Shown here one piece after another: positions 19,801 to 28,173 of a DNA stretch of 64,000 bases. The stretch is from Paenibacillus profundus (GTDB taxonomy: Bacteria; Bacillota; Bacilli; Paenibacillales; Paenibacillaceae), in contig NZ_JAJNBZ010000001.1 of assembly GCF_021369635.1 (NCBI RefSeq), positions 310,001-374,000 on the forward strand. The letters run 5' to 3'. The notes below the pieces were generated by a model that did no database searches, had not been told where the DNA came from, and saw nothing but the letters and a program-made list of their open reading frames with translations. The stretch's first letter is position 1, and every line of letters starts with the position of its first letter. A program made the position numbers and the translations under genes.

Positions 19801-21615
19801 CGCCTTGACGGGGATCGTGTCGCAACCGTGAAGGCGGGCGCCGCATTCGCCGCGCACGACGATGGAACGTTTACGCTTTCCCCCGGCTCGGCGAAGCATT
19901 ACGCGCTGCTGCTGGAGGAGCTGCGGAAGCGGGACTTCACACCGGATCGCGTCGCCCATCTGTGGAGTGTCTCCACTCCTGATGAGGAAGTCGGACCGGC
20001 CGGGATGTCATCCGGATCGGAAACGGCTGAACAGCGCCAGCAAGCACTGGGGTATTACAGTTTGATATATCTGGCTCAAGCGCTGCGCAAGCAGAAGGAG
20101 GCCGCCGATGTCCGCATCGCCGTCGTGTCGACGGATATGCAGGAGGTAACAGGGCTGGAGCGGCTGTCTCCAGGCAAAATGACGCTGCTCGGTCCGTGCA
20201 TGGTCATCCAACAGGAGTACAGCGGAATTACGTGCGTGAGCATCGACATCGATGTGCCGGAAGGAGCAAGCCATCAGCGGCGCATTGCCACTCAAATCAT
20301 GGCAGAATTGTCGGTTCCGGCCTCGGATCGTCTCATCGCCTACCGCGGCCATTACCGCTGGGTGCAGAACTACAAGCCTATCGCCCTGCGCCAGGCAGAA
20401 ACTCCGGCCGCACCATTCCGGGAGAAGGGTGTATACCTAATCACCGGAGGTCTCGGCGGAATCGGGATGCTGACGGCCGAATATTTGTCGCGGCATTTCC
20501 GGGCGCGGCTCATCCTCACCGGCCGTTCCGGCTTTCCGGCCCGGGACGAGTATGAGCATTGGATTGCCGAACACGGCGAGGAACATCCGGTCGTACGCAA
20601 AATCAGGCGCGTGCAGCAGCTGGAAGGGCTAGGCGCCGAGGTGACATACATGCAGGCCGATCTGTCCGACGAAGAACAGATGGGCCGCGTCTTCAAGTTC
20701 ATTGACACCGCATACGGTTGTTTGCACGGGGTCGTGCAAGCGGCGGGGCTTCCTGGTGGCGACTCCTTCCGCGCGATAGAAAATATCGGCGGGGAGCAAG
20801 CTGACGAGCAGTTCCGGGCCAAAGTCCAAGGCTTGCAGACATTGGCAAGGCTGCTTGCCGACAGAGAGGCGGATGTGTGCATCCTGTTCTCATCCATCGC
20901 CAGTGTGCTGGGGGGACTCGGCTTCAGCGCCTATTCGGCTGCGAACCTATTCATGGATGCTTTTGCACGCAGACAGAATCGGGAAGGCGGGACGAAGTGG
21001 CTGTGCGTCAATTGGGATGCATGGGAGTTCTGGGAGGAGCACGAGTCAACGATCGGGGAATCGCTCGTCGAACTGGCAATATTGCCTGCCGAAGCGCCGG
21101 AGCTGTTTCAATACGTCTTCAACCCGTGCGACAGCAACCAGATCATCGTGTCCACGGGAGGCCTCCAGACGCGGATAGATCAATGGATTAGGCACGCAGG
21201 CAAGAAGAAGGAAGAGCCGGTTGGGGACGGCAGCTCATTCGTCAGGCCGAACCTGACCAACCCTTATGTCGCGCCGCGCAACCAAGTGGAGAAGGCAATT
21301 TCCGACGTTTGGAAACAATTTTTCCGCATCGATCAAGTGGGCATTCACGATAATTTCTTTGACTTGGGGGCGAGTTCGCTTGACATGATTCAAGTGACTG
21401 GCAAATTGAACGAAGCGTTGGACGAAAGCATCGCTGTCGTCGATATGTTCACCTATCCCACCATTCATGCGCTCGCTCAGCGTCTTAACCGGAATGGGCA
21501 GGACGAGGCAGAGGAAGCAGAAATGGAGCATCAGCTGATCGACTCCGTGGCGAAAGGCAAGAAGCGGCAGCAGCAGCAAAAAGAAAAAAGACGCAAAGGA
21601 GAGGTCTTGCAATGA
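13831..21615 (+). CDS. Type I PKS, two modules: KS-AT-ACP-KS-AT-KR-ACP
   Basis: A bimodular synthase of 2594 residues. The ATG at 13831 has GAAGGGGGTGG just upstream, a better start than the in-frame GTG at 13804, which lies inside the upstream gene. Module one has a ketosynthase (Cys182), a malonyl-type acyltransferase (Ser630 in GHSIGE, HAFH) and an ACP (Ser962 in GAGSL), but no ketoreductase: only about 70 residues separate AT and ACP. It should therefore leave a beta-keto group. A charged, probably coiled-coil linker (about 1010-1050) leads to module two: ketosynthase (Cys1221), malonyl-type AT (Ser1667, HAFH), ketoreductase (TGGLGGIG near 2200, Tyr2368) and ACP (Ser2516 in GASSL). The C-terminus is a very basic, Gln/Lys/Arg-rich tail, likely a docking element. 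Its stop overlaps the next start (ATGA). Confidence 0.93.
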   Translation: MSESNGMYEGTGLEIAVIGMAGRFPGAKNVGEFWENLRDGVESVTFFTDEELKEAGIDPEALRHPQYVKAKAMLEDVESFDAPFFDYTPREAELVDPQFRLFHECSWEALENAGYTPESEDKLIGVYAGASPNTYWVASQFMGASHASDHFQILQLNNPSFTTRISYKLNLKGPSVSVQTACSTSLVSIHLACQGLLGGECDLALAGGVSINLPRKAGYLYQEGMIQSPDGHCRPFDEGANGTLFGDGIGIVVLKRLTDAIADGDTIHAVIKGSAINNDGSRKVGYTAPSTNGQIEVIRAAHQMAEVHPESIGYIEAHGTGTALGDPIEVEALQLAFATEKTGFCKIGSLKSNIGHLDAAAGVAGFIKAVLALQHKQIPPSLHFHRPNPKIDFASSPFSVNTELTRWEREGGPLRAGVSSFGIGGTNAHVVLEEAPPMTAVSAGRDLKLLVLSAETEDGLERATRNLADFLRTRPEVDLADAAYTLQTGRKRFRFRRTLVCSDAREALARLTSPSDAKVHTGESERDQARVIFLFPGQGSQYVNMGLDLYRKEPLFRAELDRCCDIIVSLGGVDPREVLNQANGSAASPSVAERINQTEAAQPALFAFEYALAKLLMSWGIQPRAMIGHSIGEYTAACLSGVLSLADALELVTLRGKLMQELPTGEMLSVSLSEASLSALLPAELSLAAVNGPELCVVSGPHAAIASFEAKLTERQVAHRKLHTSHAFHSAMMEPILAIYADKVKRVALSAPSIPYVSNVTGTWMTAEDAADPAYWTRHLRDTVRFAAGAAELLKEKQAVFIEVGPGNVLSSFIRKQQAITREHEVHHLVRHPQEQAADDAYLLEKLGKMWIAGVRIDWAGYYTEECRRRIALPTYPFERRRYSVDGTPLTLGGMRRESALREGSRTEAGAAENDGGQRDMGTVRMVPASAIEHTIADIVQSHFGFTQLGMNDNFFEIGAGSLDISQLADKMAEELRKDIPVVTLYSYPTVRALAAFLREEGAGTATEATEEKDEARLRAIEEGLARAEQMRTRAGQEREQRERVSDEENGLEIAVVGMAARFPGADSLEQFWHNLRDGVESISFFSDEELLQEGVDPQLVSHPSYVKAKGVLNGFDQFDAAFFGYSPREAQLMDPQLRLFHECAWEALESAGYNPDAYPGLIGVYAGATPNLEWVSRFAAELGGTERFSAMLLNDREFFSTQLSYKLNLRGPSISMQTACSTSLVNIVLASQGLLAGACDIALAGGATVSVPHKSGYLYEDGMIQSPDGHCRAFDEQAAGTVFGDGVGVVILKRLRDAIADGDVVHAVIKGFGLNNDGMRKVGFTAPSTKGQAEVIRAAHLMAGVEPESITYVEAHGTGTNMGDPIEIEALKEAFRTEEKGFCRIGSVKSNVGHLNSAAGAAGFIKTVLALKAKQIPPSLHFERENPNIDFVNSPFVVNTELTPWESGRYPLRSGVSSFGIGGTNAHVILEEAPIAEASGEGRGDKLLLLSARTDTALAQAKERLAAFLSKHPEVNLADVAYTLQAGRKAFEWRAAFVCRDAQEAAAILTSSEPDKIAVAETGTQSRSVVFMFPGQGSQYVNMGRELYRDEPVFRDEVDRCLELVQPHMTVDLKAVLFPNELDQAVQEELLLRTDIAQPVLFMVEYALAKLLMRWGVRPEAMMGHSIGEYVAACLAGVFPLEEALQLVALRGRLMQALPAGSMLSVALPESELRPLLPDRLALAAVNSSALCVVAGESEEIDAFARLLDDKGYASRRLHTSHAFHSHMMDPILAAFADKVRSIRLNEPAMPFISNVTGTWITPEEATDAEYWVRHLRSTVRFADGLDELLSNPRAVFIEAGPGNALSTFVRKHLAASRERAVVNLLRHPQEAVPDSAHLLHTIGRLWLAGVDMDWQGFYAHERRRRIELPTYPMERQRYWLDEQQQPLAAGRPSAPRSGKNPNMADWFYYPSWERSLLQERPDDRQPNGHSWLLFADGCGVADELAERVRLDGDRVATVKAGAAFAAHDDGTFTLSPGSAKHYALLLEELRKRDFTPDRVAHLWSVSTPDEEVGPAGMSSGSETAEQRQQALGYYSLIYLAQALRKQKEAADVRIAVVSTDMQEVTGLERLSPGKMTLLGPCMVIQQEYSGITCVSIDIDVPEGASHQRRIATQIMAELSVPASDRLIAYRGHYRWVQNYKPIALRQAETPAAPFREKGVYLITGGLGGIGMLTAEYLSRHFRARLILTGRSGFPARDEYEHWIAEHGEEHPVVRKIRRVQQLEGLGAEVTYMQADLSDEEQMGRVFKFIDTAYGCLHGVVQAAGLPGGDSFRAIENIGGEQADEQFRAKVQGLQTLARLLADREADVCILFSSIASVLGGLGFSAYSAANLFMDAFARRQNREGGTKWLCVNWDAWEFWEEHESTIGESLVELAILPAEAPELFQYVFNPCDSNQIIVSTGGLQTRIDQWIRHAGKKKEEPVGDGSSFVRPNLTNPYVAPRNQVEKAISDVWKQFFRIDQVGIHDNFFDLGASSLDMIQVTGKLNEALDESIAVVDMFTYPTIHALAQRLNRNGQDEAEEAEMEHQLIDSVAKGKKRQQQQKEKRRKGEVLQ

Positions 21616-24600
21616 GCGTATCGAACGGAAGGGAATATACCGGATCGGAAATCGCCGTCATCGGCATGTCGGGAAGGTTCCCGGGCGCCAAAAACTTGCG
21701 GGAATATTGGGATAACCTCCGCACCGGCAAGGAGAGCATTTCCTTTTTCAGCGATGAGGAGCTGTTGGAAGCAGGCATCGATGCAGAAGTGTTGCGTCAT
21801 CCGAACTATGTGAAAGCAAAAGGGATGCTGGATGACATCGAATACTTCGATCCCGAGTTTTTTGACTATACCCCGCGCGAAGCGGAGGTCATGGATCCGC
21901 AATTTCGCCTTCTTCACGAATGCTCCTGGGAAGCGCTCGAACAAGCGGGGTACGACCCAAAGGCGTATAAAGGAGCCATCGGGCTATACACCGGCGCAGC
22001 CTTCAATTCCCACTGGTTCATGAGGGCGTTCAAGGGATTGGGGACGGCGGAGGAGTCCGCCACGCTGGAGACGGCCATGCTGAACCTGCGCGATTATATG
22101 GCAACGCTCGTGTCGTACAAACTGAACTTGAAGGGACCGAGCTTTACGGTTCAAACGGCTTGTTCAACGTCGCTCGTCGCCGTGCACCTGGCTTGCCAAG
22201 GATTGCTGAGCGGGGAGTGCAGCATGGCGCTTGCCGGAGGCGTGTCGATCCAACTGCCGAAGAAAACGGGCTATTTTTATCAAGAGGGCATGATTAACTC
22301 GCCTGACGGACATTGCCGCGCCTTCGACGAACAGGCGGCCGGCACCGTCTTCGGAGACGGGGCGGGCATCGTCGTCTTGAAACCGCTCGAGGATGCGCTC
22401 GCGGATGGAGACCACATATACGCCGTCATCAAAGGCTCGGCGATTAATAATGACGGCAACCGGAAAGTAGGCTATACCGCACCGAGCACGTCGGGACAAG
22501 TTTCCGTCATCCGTGCCGCCCATCACGTATCGGAAGTGGAGCCGGAAAGCATCAGCTACATCGAAGCGCACGGCACGGGGACGACGCTGGGTGATCCAAT
22601 CGAGATTGAAGCGTTGAAAACCGCATTTCAAACGGAGAAGAAGCGGTATTGCGGCATCGGAACGGCAAAATCCAACATCGGGCATTTGAATAACGCCGCC
22701 GGGGTAGCCGGATTCATCAAGACCGTGCTGGCGCTTGCCCATAAACAATTGCCGCCGACGCTTCATTTCGAACGTCCGAATCCGAAGATCGATTTCGAGA
22801 ACAGCCCGTTCTATGTCAACGACCAATTGAGCGACTGGAAAAACGACCATTACCCGCTGCGGGCTGGCGTAAGCTCATTCGGCATCGGCGGCACGAATGC
22901 ACACGTCGTCTTGGAGGAGGCGCCGCCAGCCGCCGCTTCCTCCCCGGGCAGAACGGCGCAGTTGATCGCTATGTCCGCCAAGACGGAAGCTTCGCTCCAC
23001 CGATTGACCGAGCGGATGGCCCGGCATTTGCAGGAGCATCCGGACGTGTCCTTGGCCGATATGGCGTATACGCTGCAAGTGGGGCGCGCGTCGTTCCTGC
23101 ATCGCCGCACGCTTGTCTGCAGCAGCGCAGAGGAAGCTGCCGGACAGCTGGCGCAGCCCGATTCAACCGATGTCCAGAGCGGGATTGCCGTTGCCGATGA
23201 CAAGCCGGTTGTATTCATGTTCTCCGGCCAAGGCTCGCAATACGTCGGGATGGGAAGGGAGCTATATGAGCGGGAACCGGTCTTTCGCGACGAAGCGAAC
23301 CGCTGCTTCGAACAGATGCCGGGCGAGATCGGTCAGGAGGTGAAGCGGGTTCTATATCCGTCTGCCGAAGAGCCGGAAGCTGCCGGCGCTCTCATCAACC
23401 GGACGGACATCGCGCAGCCGATCATATTTACGGTCGAGTACGCGCTTGCCAAGCTGATGATGAAGTGGGGACTGAACCCGCAGGCAATGATCGGGCATAG
23501 CATTGGCGAATATGTCGCCGCGTGTATCGCCGGCGTCTTCTCGTTGGAAGATGCCATCCGGCTGGTCACGCTCCGCGGCCAATTGATGCAGAGCCTGCCG
23601 GGCGGCGACATGCTGAGTGTCCCGCTAACTGAGGAGGAGCTGCTGCCGCTGCTGTCCGGCGACCTGTCGCTGGCCGCGGCAAACGCTCCTGCCATGGCCG
23701 TCGTGTCGGGTCCACATGATGCGGTTGAGGCACTGGCTGCCTCGCTGGAGGAGAGAGGACTCAACTGCCGGCGTCTTCATACATCCCACGCGTTCCATTC
23801 TGCGATGATGGAGCCGATGCTGGAGGAATATGAGCGTGAGGTGGGCAAGCTTGTGCTGAATCCGCCGCACACACCGATTATTTCAAATGTTACGGGGACG
23901 TGGATCCGGGACGAGGAAGCGGTAAGCCCGGCTTACTGGGTGCGGCATCTGCGCAGTACGGTACGGTTCGCGGACGGATTAACGACGCTGTTCGCCGAGT
24001 TGGATGCTGCGTTTGTCGAGATTGGCGGAGGCAATGCGCTGACCACATTTGCAAGATGTCATACGGAGGCAAAGGGGGATCGCGTCTTCGTGAACCTAAT
24101 GCGGCATCCGCAGCAGAGCATGTCGGACGTGACGCATCTGCTCCAGCAAGTCGGACGGTTGTGGAATGCCGGCGTGAAATTCGACTGGACCCGCTTCTAC
24201 GGGGAGGAGAAAAGGAATCGCATTCCTTTGCCAACGTATTCGTTTGATCGCAGACGCTTCTGGATCGATGAAGAGGGAATCCGCATCGTTCACTCAGCTT
24301 CACCGACGGAGAGCGCCGGGCAATCCGACAGCACGGAGCGGCATGCGCGACGGGAGATGTCGAGCGGGTTTACCGCTCCGCGGAATCCGCTGGAAGAGAC
24401 GTTGGCAGCCATATGGCGGAATCTGTTCGGCATCGAGGAAATCGGGATTCACGATGATTTCTTTGAATTGGGCGGCCATTCCTTGAAGGCGACCAGCCTC
24501 ATCACCAAGATACATAAGGAGCTCGATGTGGAGCTGGTATTGTCGGATATTTTCAGCATGCCGACGATTAGCGCGCTTGCTCAGCATATTGGACAAATGG

Positions 24601-27600
24601 AGAAAAACGAATATTTGGCAATCGCGGCGGCGGAACGGAAACCGAACTACCAGCTCTCATCGGCTCAGAAGCGAACATTCCTTATCCATCAGCAAATCGG
24701 CCAGGTGACCACCTACAACATGCCGATGGCCTTGTTGGTGCACGGAAAAGCTGACGCGGATCGGTTTGAGGACACTTTTATTAAATTGATTCACCGTCAT
24801 GAAAATATGCGCACTTCGTTCCACATGGTGGACGGAGAGCCGGTGCAGCAGATCCACGAAAGCTTCAAGTTTGCCGTCGAGCGCCTCGAAGCAGACGAGG
24901 AGGACATGAAGAAGATAGTGAGACGGTTCATTAAGCCTTTCGATTTGGGCCAAGCCCCGCTTATCCGCGCCGCCTTCGTCAAGCTCGCGCCAGAAAAGCA
25001 TGTGCTGCTCATGGATATGCATAATATCGTGTCGGACGGCGCGTCGATGAACGTGTTCATCAAGGAGTTCAGCGACCTGTATGCAGGCAAAGATCTGCCG
25101 TCATTGCGGATTCAGTATAAAGATTATGCGGAATGGCAGCACCGTCTGCTGGGCGGGGATGTTATTCGGAAGCAAGAGGAATATTGGATGAGCCAGTTCC
25201 GGCAAAACATTCCGGTGCTGAATATGCCAACCGACTTCGAGCGGCCCGAATTCCAATCGTTCGTCGGCAGAGCGCACAAGCTCAACCTGTCCAAGGAAAC
25301 GGCAGATCGGATGAACGCCTTGGCCAAATCGCAAAATGTCACGATTAACGTGCTGCTGTTTCACCTGTACACGATCGTGCTGCACAAATATACCGGCCAA
25401 CACGATGTGACGGTCGGGTCGCTGGTCGCAGGCAGGCGTCATGCCGACGTGGAACATCTGATCGGCATGTTCACCAACTTCCTGCCGATCCGGGTCAGCT
25501 TCGAGGAGCGTCGCACCATTCTCGATCAGCTGCGCACTCTGAACGACACGATGATGAACGCCTATGAAAATCAAGATTTCCCGTTTGACCGGATGGTGGA
25601 GAAGCTGTCCGCGAAATTGCCGCGCGGCCGCAATCCGCTGTTTGACACGATGATGATTTTCCACAACGAGTTTGACGGAGATACGGTGCTGAACGCCGAA
25701 GGGCTCACCTTTGAGAACTATGACATTACGAAAGGGATCTCCAAGCTCGACTTCAAGCTCGATATAGGCTATGCGGATAACGGCGGGCTGCTCTGCGTAA
25801 TGCAATATAACACCGCCTTGTTCGTCGAAGAGACGATGGCGGGGCTGATGCGGCATTTTACCGAGCTGATTGACTTGGTGCTGGCCAACCCAGAGCAGGA
25901 GCTGGGGGAATTGAACTTGTTCACCGAAGCAGAACAGCGCGAATTGGCCGCGAAGAGACGCAATCTCGCACCGGAACGTACCTTTACCGTGACGGCCGCC
26001 TCTACCTTTACGGCGGAGCCGATTCGCCCCTATGTCAACTGGTGGGGGGAGCAATTCGGAACGCGCATCGACATCCGTTTTGCGCCGTATCACCAAGTGT
26101 TTCAGGAGCTCTTGAACCCGGGCAGCTCTCTCTCGTCCGATGGCGACGCCGGACTGTTGCTCGTCCGCTTCGAGGATTGGCTGCGGGATGACCGTTCGCC
26201 GGAGCCCGAACAGATTAAGAAGCTGGAACGCGCGCTCGCCGACCTAGTGGAGGCGATCTCCGCAGGGTGGAGCACAAGGCCGCTGTTCGCGGGAGTATTT
26301 CCCGTGTCGGTATCACTTACGGCCTCTCCGGTAATGGCGAGTTATTTGGAGGAGCTGACGAACCGATGGAAGCGCGAGTTGGAACGGCTGGAGCATGTCC
26401 ATGTCATCGACTTCAGAGAGGTTGGCGGGATGTTTGGTATCGAGCAAACGTATGATGCCGCCGCCGATCGAGCTGCGCATATGCCGTTCACGCCAGAATA
26501 TTACGCAGCAATCGGGACATTCACGGCACGCAACCTGTTGGCTTGGCAAGGACATCCATTCAAGGTCATTGCGGTGGATTGCGACAATACGCTGTGGCAT
26601 GGAGTGTGCGCTGAAGATGGAGCGGAAGGGTTAACGGTCGGGGAGCCTTATCGTGAGCTGCAGCGGTATCTGCTGACTAAGCAGCAGGAAGGCATGCTGC
26701 TTGTGCTCGTCAGCAAGAACAATGAAACGGATGTGTGGGACGTATTCGATAAACATCCTGACATGCTGCTGAAAAAGGAACATCTCGCCGGCTGGCGCAT
26801 TAATTGGAATGCAAAATCCGAAAATCTGAAGGAACTGGCGGAGGAACTCCGGTTAGGATTGGACAGCTTTATTCTAATCGACGACAGTTCGCTAGAATGT
26901 TCCGAGGTTCAGTCGAAATGTCTAGACGTGCTCACGCTGCAGCTCCCCGACGAACGGCAAATGCCGGCATTCCTGCAGCATGTCTGGGCGTTGGACCGCA
27001 TCCGGGTGACGGAAGACGATAAGCAGAGAACCGAGATGTACGCGACGGAACGCAAGCGCGGCGAAGTTCGCGCATCGGCCGCATCGCTGCAGGCGTTCCT
27101 CGATGAATTGGATCTGATGATGAGCATGAGCGAGGCGAGTGCCGAGCAACTGCCGCGCATTGCCCAGCTTATGCAGCGAACCAACCAATTTGTGCTGAAC
27201 GCCGACCGCAGCACGGAGAGCGACTTGGCAGTCGTTCTTGATAATCCTGATACGACGTGCTGGGCGATTGAAGCCGCGGATAGATTCGGCCGCTACGGTC
27301 TGGTCGGGGCGGTCATTACGAGATGCGAGGACAACAACGTGCATCTGGACGCCTTCCTCCTGAGCTGCCGGATTCTCGGAAGAGGAATAGAAGCTGCCGT
27401 GCTGAGTTCCTTGAAGCCATACTGCCGTGAACGGCAGGCCGATTATATCGAAGCTGTCTGCACGCTTACCGGGAAGAACGAACCGATGCTGGCCTTTTTG
27501 AAAACAGGAAAGTGGGTCGTGACGGAGGAGACGGATCGGGTCGTGCGTTTCCGGCATGCAGTGGAAGATTTACCCGACACCATCGGCCATATCCAATGTT

Positions 27601-28085
27601 TCCACAACGCTCCCCTTCCCGGCAACGAAGAGCCGCAGCGCGCTGGGAATGAAGGAAATCGTACGGAAGACCTCGTCTCTGCAGCAGAGCGAAGCTTAGA
27701 ACGGCCAACCTGGGAGGTAGCTGTTGACGGCCGGGAAAGTCAGCTGCACAGGCATCAACTGATCCCGCTGCAATATTATAGCGCCGCCCGGTTGCTTCAA
27801 CTTCCGGTGCAGGAAGCGGAGGAGGGGGAGGCGCAAAGAGCCGCATACCGTGCGCCGACCAATGAGGTGGAAGCGGCAATGGTGCAAATTTGGGAGCGGG
27901 TGCTAGGAATCGGCAACATCGGAATTGACGATGACTTCTTCCGTTTGGGTGGCAGTTCCCTTCATTCCGTCCGTGTCGAGATTGAAATGGAGAAGCAAGG
28001 TCTCTTCACGGATGGGCAGCAATTATTCAAATATCGAACGATACATCAATTGTGTCCGTTCATTCGTGTCTCCGTTATGGATTAA
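21612..28085 (+). CDS. Hybrid megasynthase KS-AT-ACP-C(variant)-FkbH-ACP
   Basis: This 2157-residue protein ends the assembly line visible here. A polyketide module comes first: ketosynthase (Cys184), malonyl-type AT (Ser630 in GHSIGE, HAFH) and ACP (Ser957 in LGGHS), with no ketoreductase. A condensation domain follows (about 1015-1445), but its active-site motif reads HNIVSDG: the second, catalytic His is Asn1138. Next, where an adenylation domain would sit, is a full FkbH-type HAD domain with its N-terminal extension (about 1455-2000). It has the catalytic Asp pair D1656/D1658 in DCDNTLW, TNQFVLN, FGRYGLVG and SCRILGRG (Cys1919). A final carrier domain has Ser2116 in LGGSS. FkbH enzymes are known to dephosphorylate 1,3-bisphosphoglycerate and load a glyceryl group onto an ACP, so the last carrier is probably glyceryl-loaded. 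There is no thioesterase or reductase. Start ATG 21612 follows AAAGGAGAGG. Confidence 0.92.
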   Translation: MSVSNGREYTGSEIAVIGMSGRFPGAKNLREYWDNLRTGKESISFFSDEELLEAGIDAEVLRHPNYVKAKGMLDDIEYFDPEFFDYTPREAEVMDPQFRLLHECSWEALEQAGYDPKAYKGAIGLYTGAAFNSHWFMRAFKGLGTAEESATLETAMLNLRDYMATLVSYKLNLKGPSFTVQTACSTSLVAVHLACQGLLSGECSMALAGGVSIQLPKKTGYFYQEGMINSPDGHCRAFDEQAAGTVFGDGAGIVVLKPLEDALADGDHIYAVIKGSAINNDGNRKVGYTAPSTSGQVSVIRAAHHVSEVEPESISYIEAHGTGTTLGDPIEIEALKTAFQTEKKRYCGIGTAKSNIGHLNNAAGVAGFIKTVLALAHKQLPPTLHFERPNPKIDFENSPFYVNDQLSDWKNDHYPLRAGVSSFGIGGTNAHVVLEEAPPAAASSPGRTAQLIAMSAKTEASLHRLTERMARHLQEHPDVSLADMAYTLQVGRASFLHRRTLVCSSAEEAAGQLAQPDSTDVQSGIAVADDKPVVFMFSGQGSQYVGMGRELYEREPVFRDEANRCFEQMPGEIGQEVKRVLYPSAEEPEAAGALINRTDIAQPIIFTVEYALAKLMMKWGLNPQAMIGHSIGEYVAACIAGVFSLEDAIRLVTLRGQLMQSLPGGDMLSVPLTEEELLPLLSGDLSLAAANAPAMAVVSGPHDAVEALAASLEERGLNCRRLHTSHAFHSAMMEPMLEEYEREVGKLVLNPPHTPIISNVTGTWIRDEEAVSPAYWVRHLRSTVRFADGLTTLFAELDAAFVEIGGGNALTTFARCHTEAKGDRVFVNLMRHPQQSMSDVTHLLQQVGRLWNAGVKFDWTRFYGEEKRNRIPLPTYSFDRRRFWIDEEGIRIVHSASPTESAGQSDSTERHARREMSSGFTAPRNPLEETLAAIWRNLFGIEEIGIHDDFFELGGHSLKATSLITKIHKELDVELVLSDIFSMPTISALAQHIGQMEKNEYLAIAAAERKPNYQLSSAQKRTFLIHQQIGQVTTYNMPMALLVHGKADADRFEDTFIKLIHRHENMRTSFHMVDGEPVQQIHESFKFAVERLEADEEDMKKIVRRFIKPFDLGQAPLIRAAFVKLAPEKHVLLMDMHNIVSDGASMNVFIKEFSDLYAGKDLPSLRIQYKDYAEWQHRLLGGDVIRKQEEYWMSQFRQNIPVLNMPTDFERPEFQSFVGRAHKLNLSKETADRMNALAKSQNVTINVLLFHLYTIVLHKYTGQHDVTVGSLVAGRRHADVEHLIGMFTNFLPIRVSFEERRTILDQLRTLNDTMMNAYENQDFPFDRMVEKLSAKLPRGRNPLFDTMMIFHNEFDGDTVLNAEGLTFENYDITKGISKLDFKLDIGYADNGGLLCVMQYNTALFVEETMAGLMRHFTELIDLVLANPEQELGELNLFTEAEQRELAAKRRNLAPERTFTVTAASTFTAEPIRPYVNWWGEQFGTRIDIRFAPYHQVFQELLNPGSSLSSDGDAGLLLVRFEDWLRDDRSPEPEQIKKLERALADLVEAISAGWSTRPLFAGVFPVSVSLTASPVMASYLEELTNRWKRELERLEHVHVIDFREVGGMFGIEQTYDAAADRAAHMPFTPEYYAAIGTFTARNLLAWQGHPFKVIAVDCDNTLWHGVCAEDGAEGLTVGEPYRELQRYLLTKQQEGMLLVLVSKNNETDVWDVFDKHPDMLLKKEHLAGWRINWNAKSENLKELAEELRLGLDSFILIDDSSLECSEVQSKCLDVLTLQLPDERQMPAFLQHVWALDRIRVTEDDKQRTEMYATERKRGEVRASAASLQAFLDELDLMMSMSEASAEQLPRIAQLMQRTNQFVLNADRSTESDLAVVLDNPDTTCWAIEAADRFGRYGLVGAVITRCEDNNVHLDAFLLSCRILGRGIEAAVLSSLKPYCRERQADYIEAVCTLTGKNEPMLAFLKTGKWVVTEETDRVVRFRHAVEDLPDTIGHIQCFHNAPLPGNEEPQRAGNEGNRTEDLVSAAERSLERPTWEVAVDGRESQLHRHQLIPLQYYSAARLLQLPVQEAEEGEAQRAAYRAPTNEVEAAMVQIWERVLGIGNIGIDDDFFRLGGSSLHSVRVEIEMEKQGLFTDGQQLFKYRTIHQLCPFIRVSVMD

Positions 28086-28104
28086 TTCGGAGCGCACCAT
28101 ATTC

Positions 28105-28152
28105 AAGGCATCTGCTGATAAAGGAATCCTTTATGGCAGATGCCTTGCTTTT
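28105..28152 (+). terminator. Long hairpin after the megasynthase operon
   Basis: AAGGCATCTGC at 28105-28115 pairs perfectly with GCAGATGCCTT at 28136-28146. Inside the loop ATAAAGG (28118-28124) pairs with CCTTTAT (28128-28134). The tail is only moderately T-rich (GCTTTTGCTT). It lies 20 bases after the megasynthase stop and probably ends or attenuates that transcript, separating it from the next operon. Confidence 0.7.
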
Positions 28153-28173
28153 GCTTGGGAAATATAGGATAAT
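28145..28173 (+). promoter_or_regulatory. Possible sigma-A promoter for the polyamine/FkbH operon
   Basis: TTGCTT at 28145-28150 and GATAAT at 28168-28173 are separated by 17 bases, just after the hairpin and about 80 bases before the next gene. It matches the consensus moderately and is plausible because the hairpin would otherwise block transcription of the downstream genes. Confidence 0.35.

Noticed and set aside
25101..26096. 331-codon minus-strand open frame
   Set aside because: Antisense to the condensation domain of the last megasynthase; no independent evidence.
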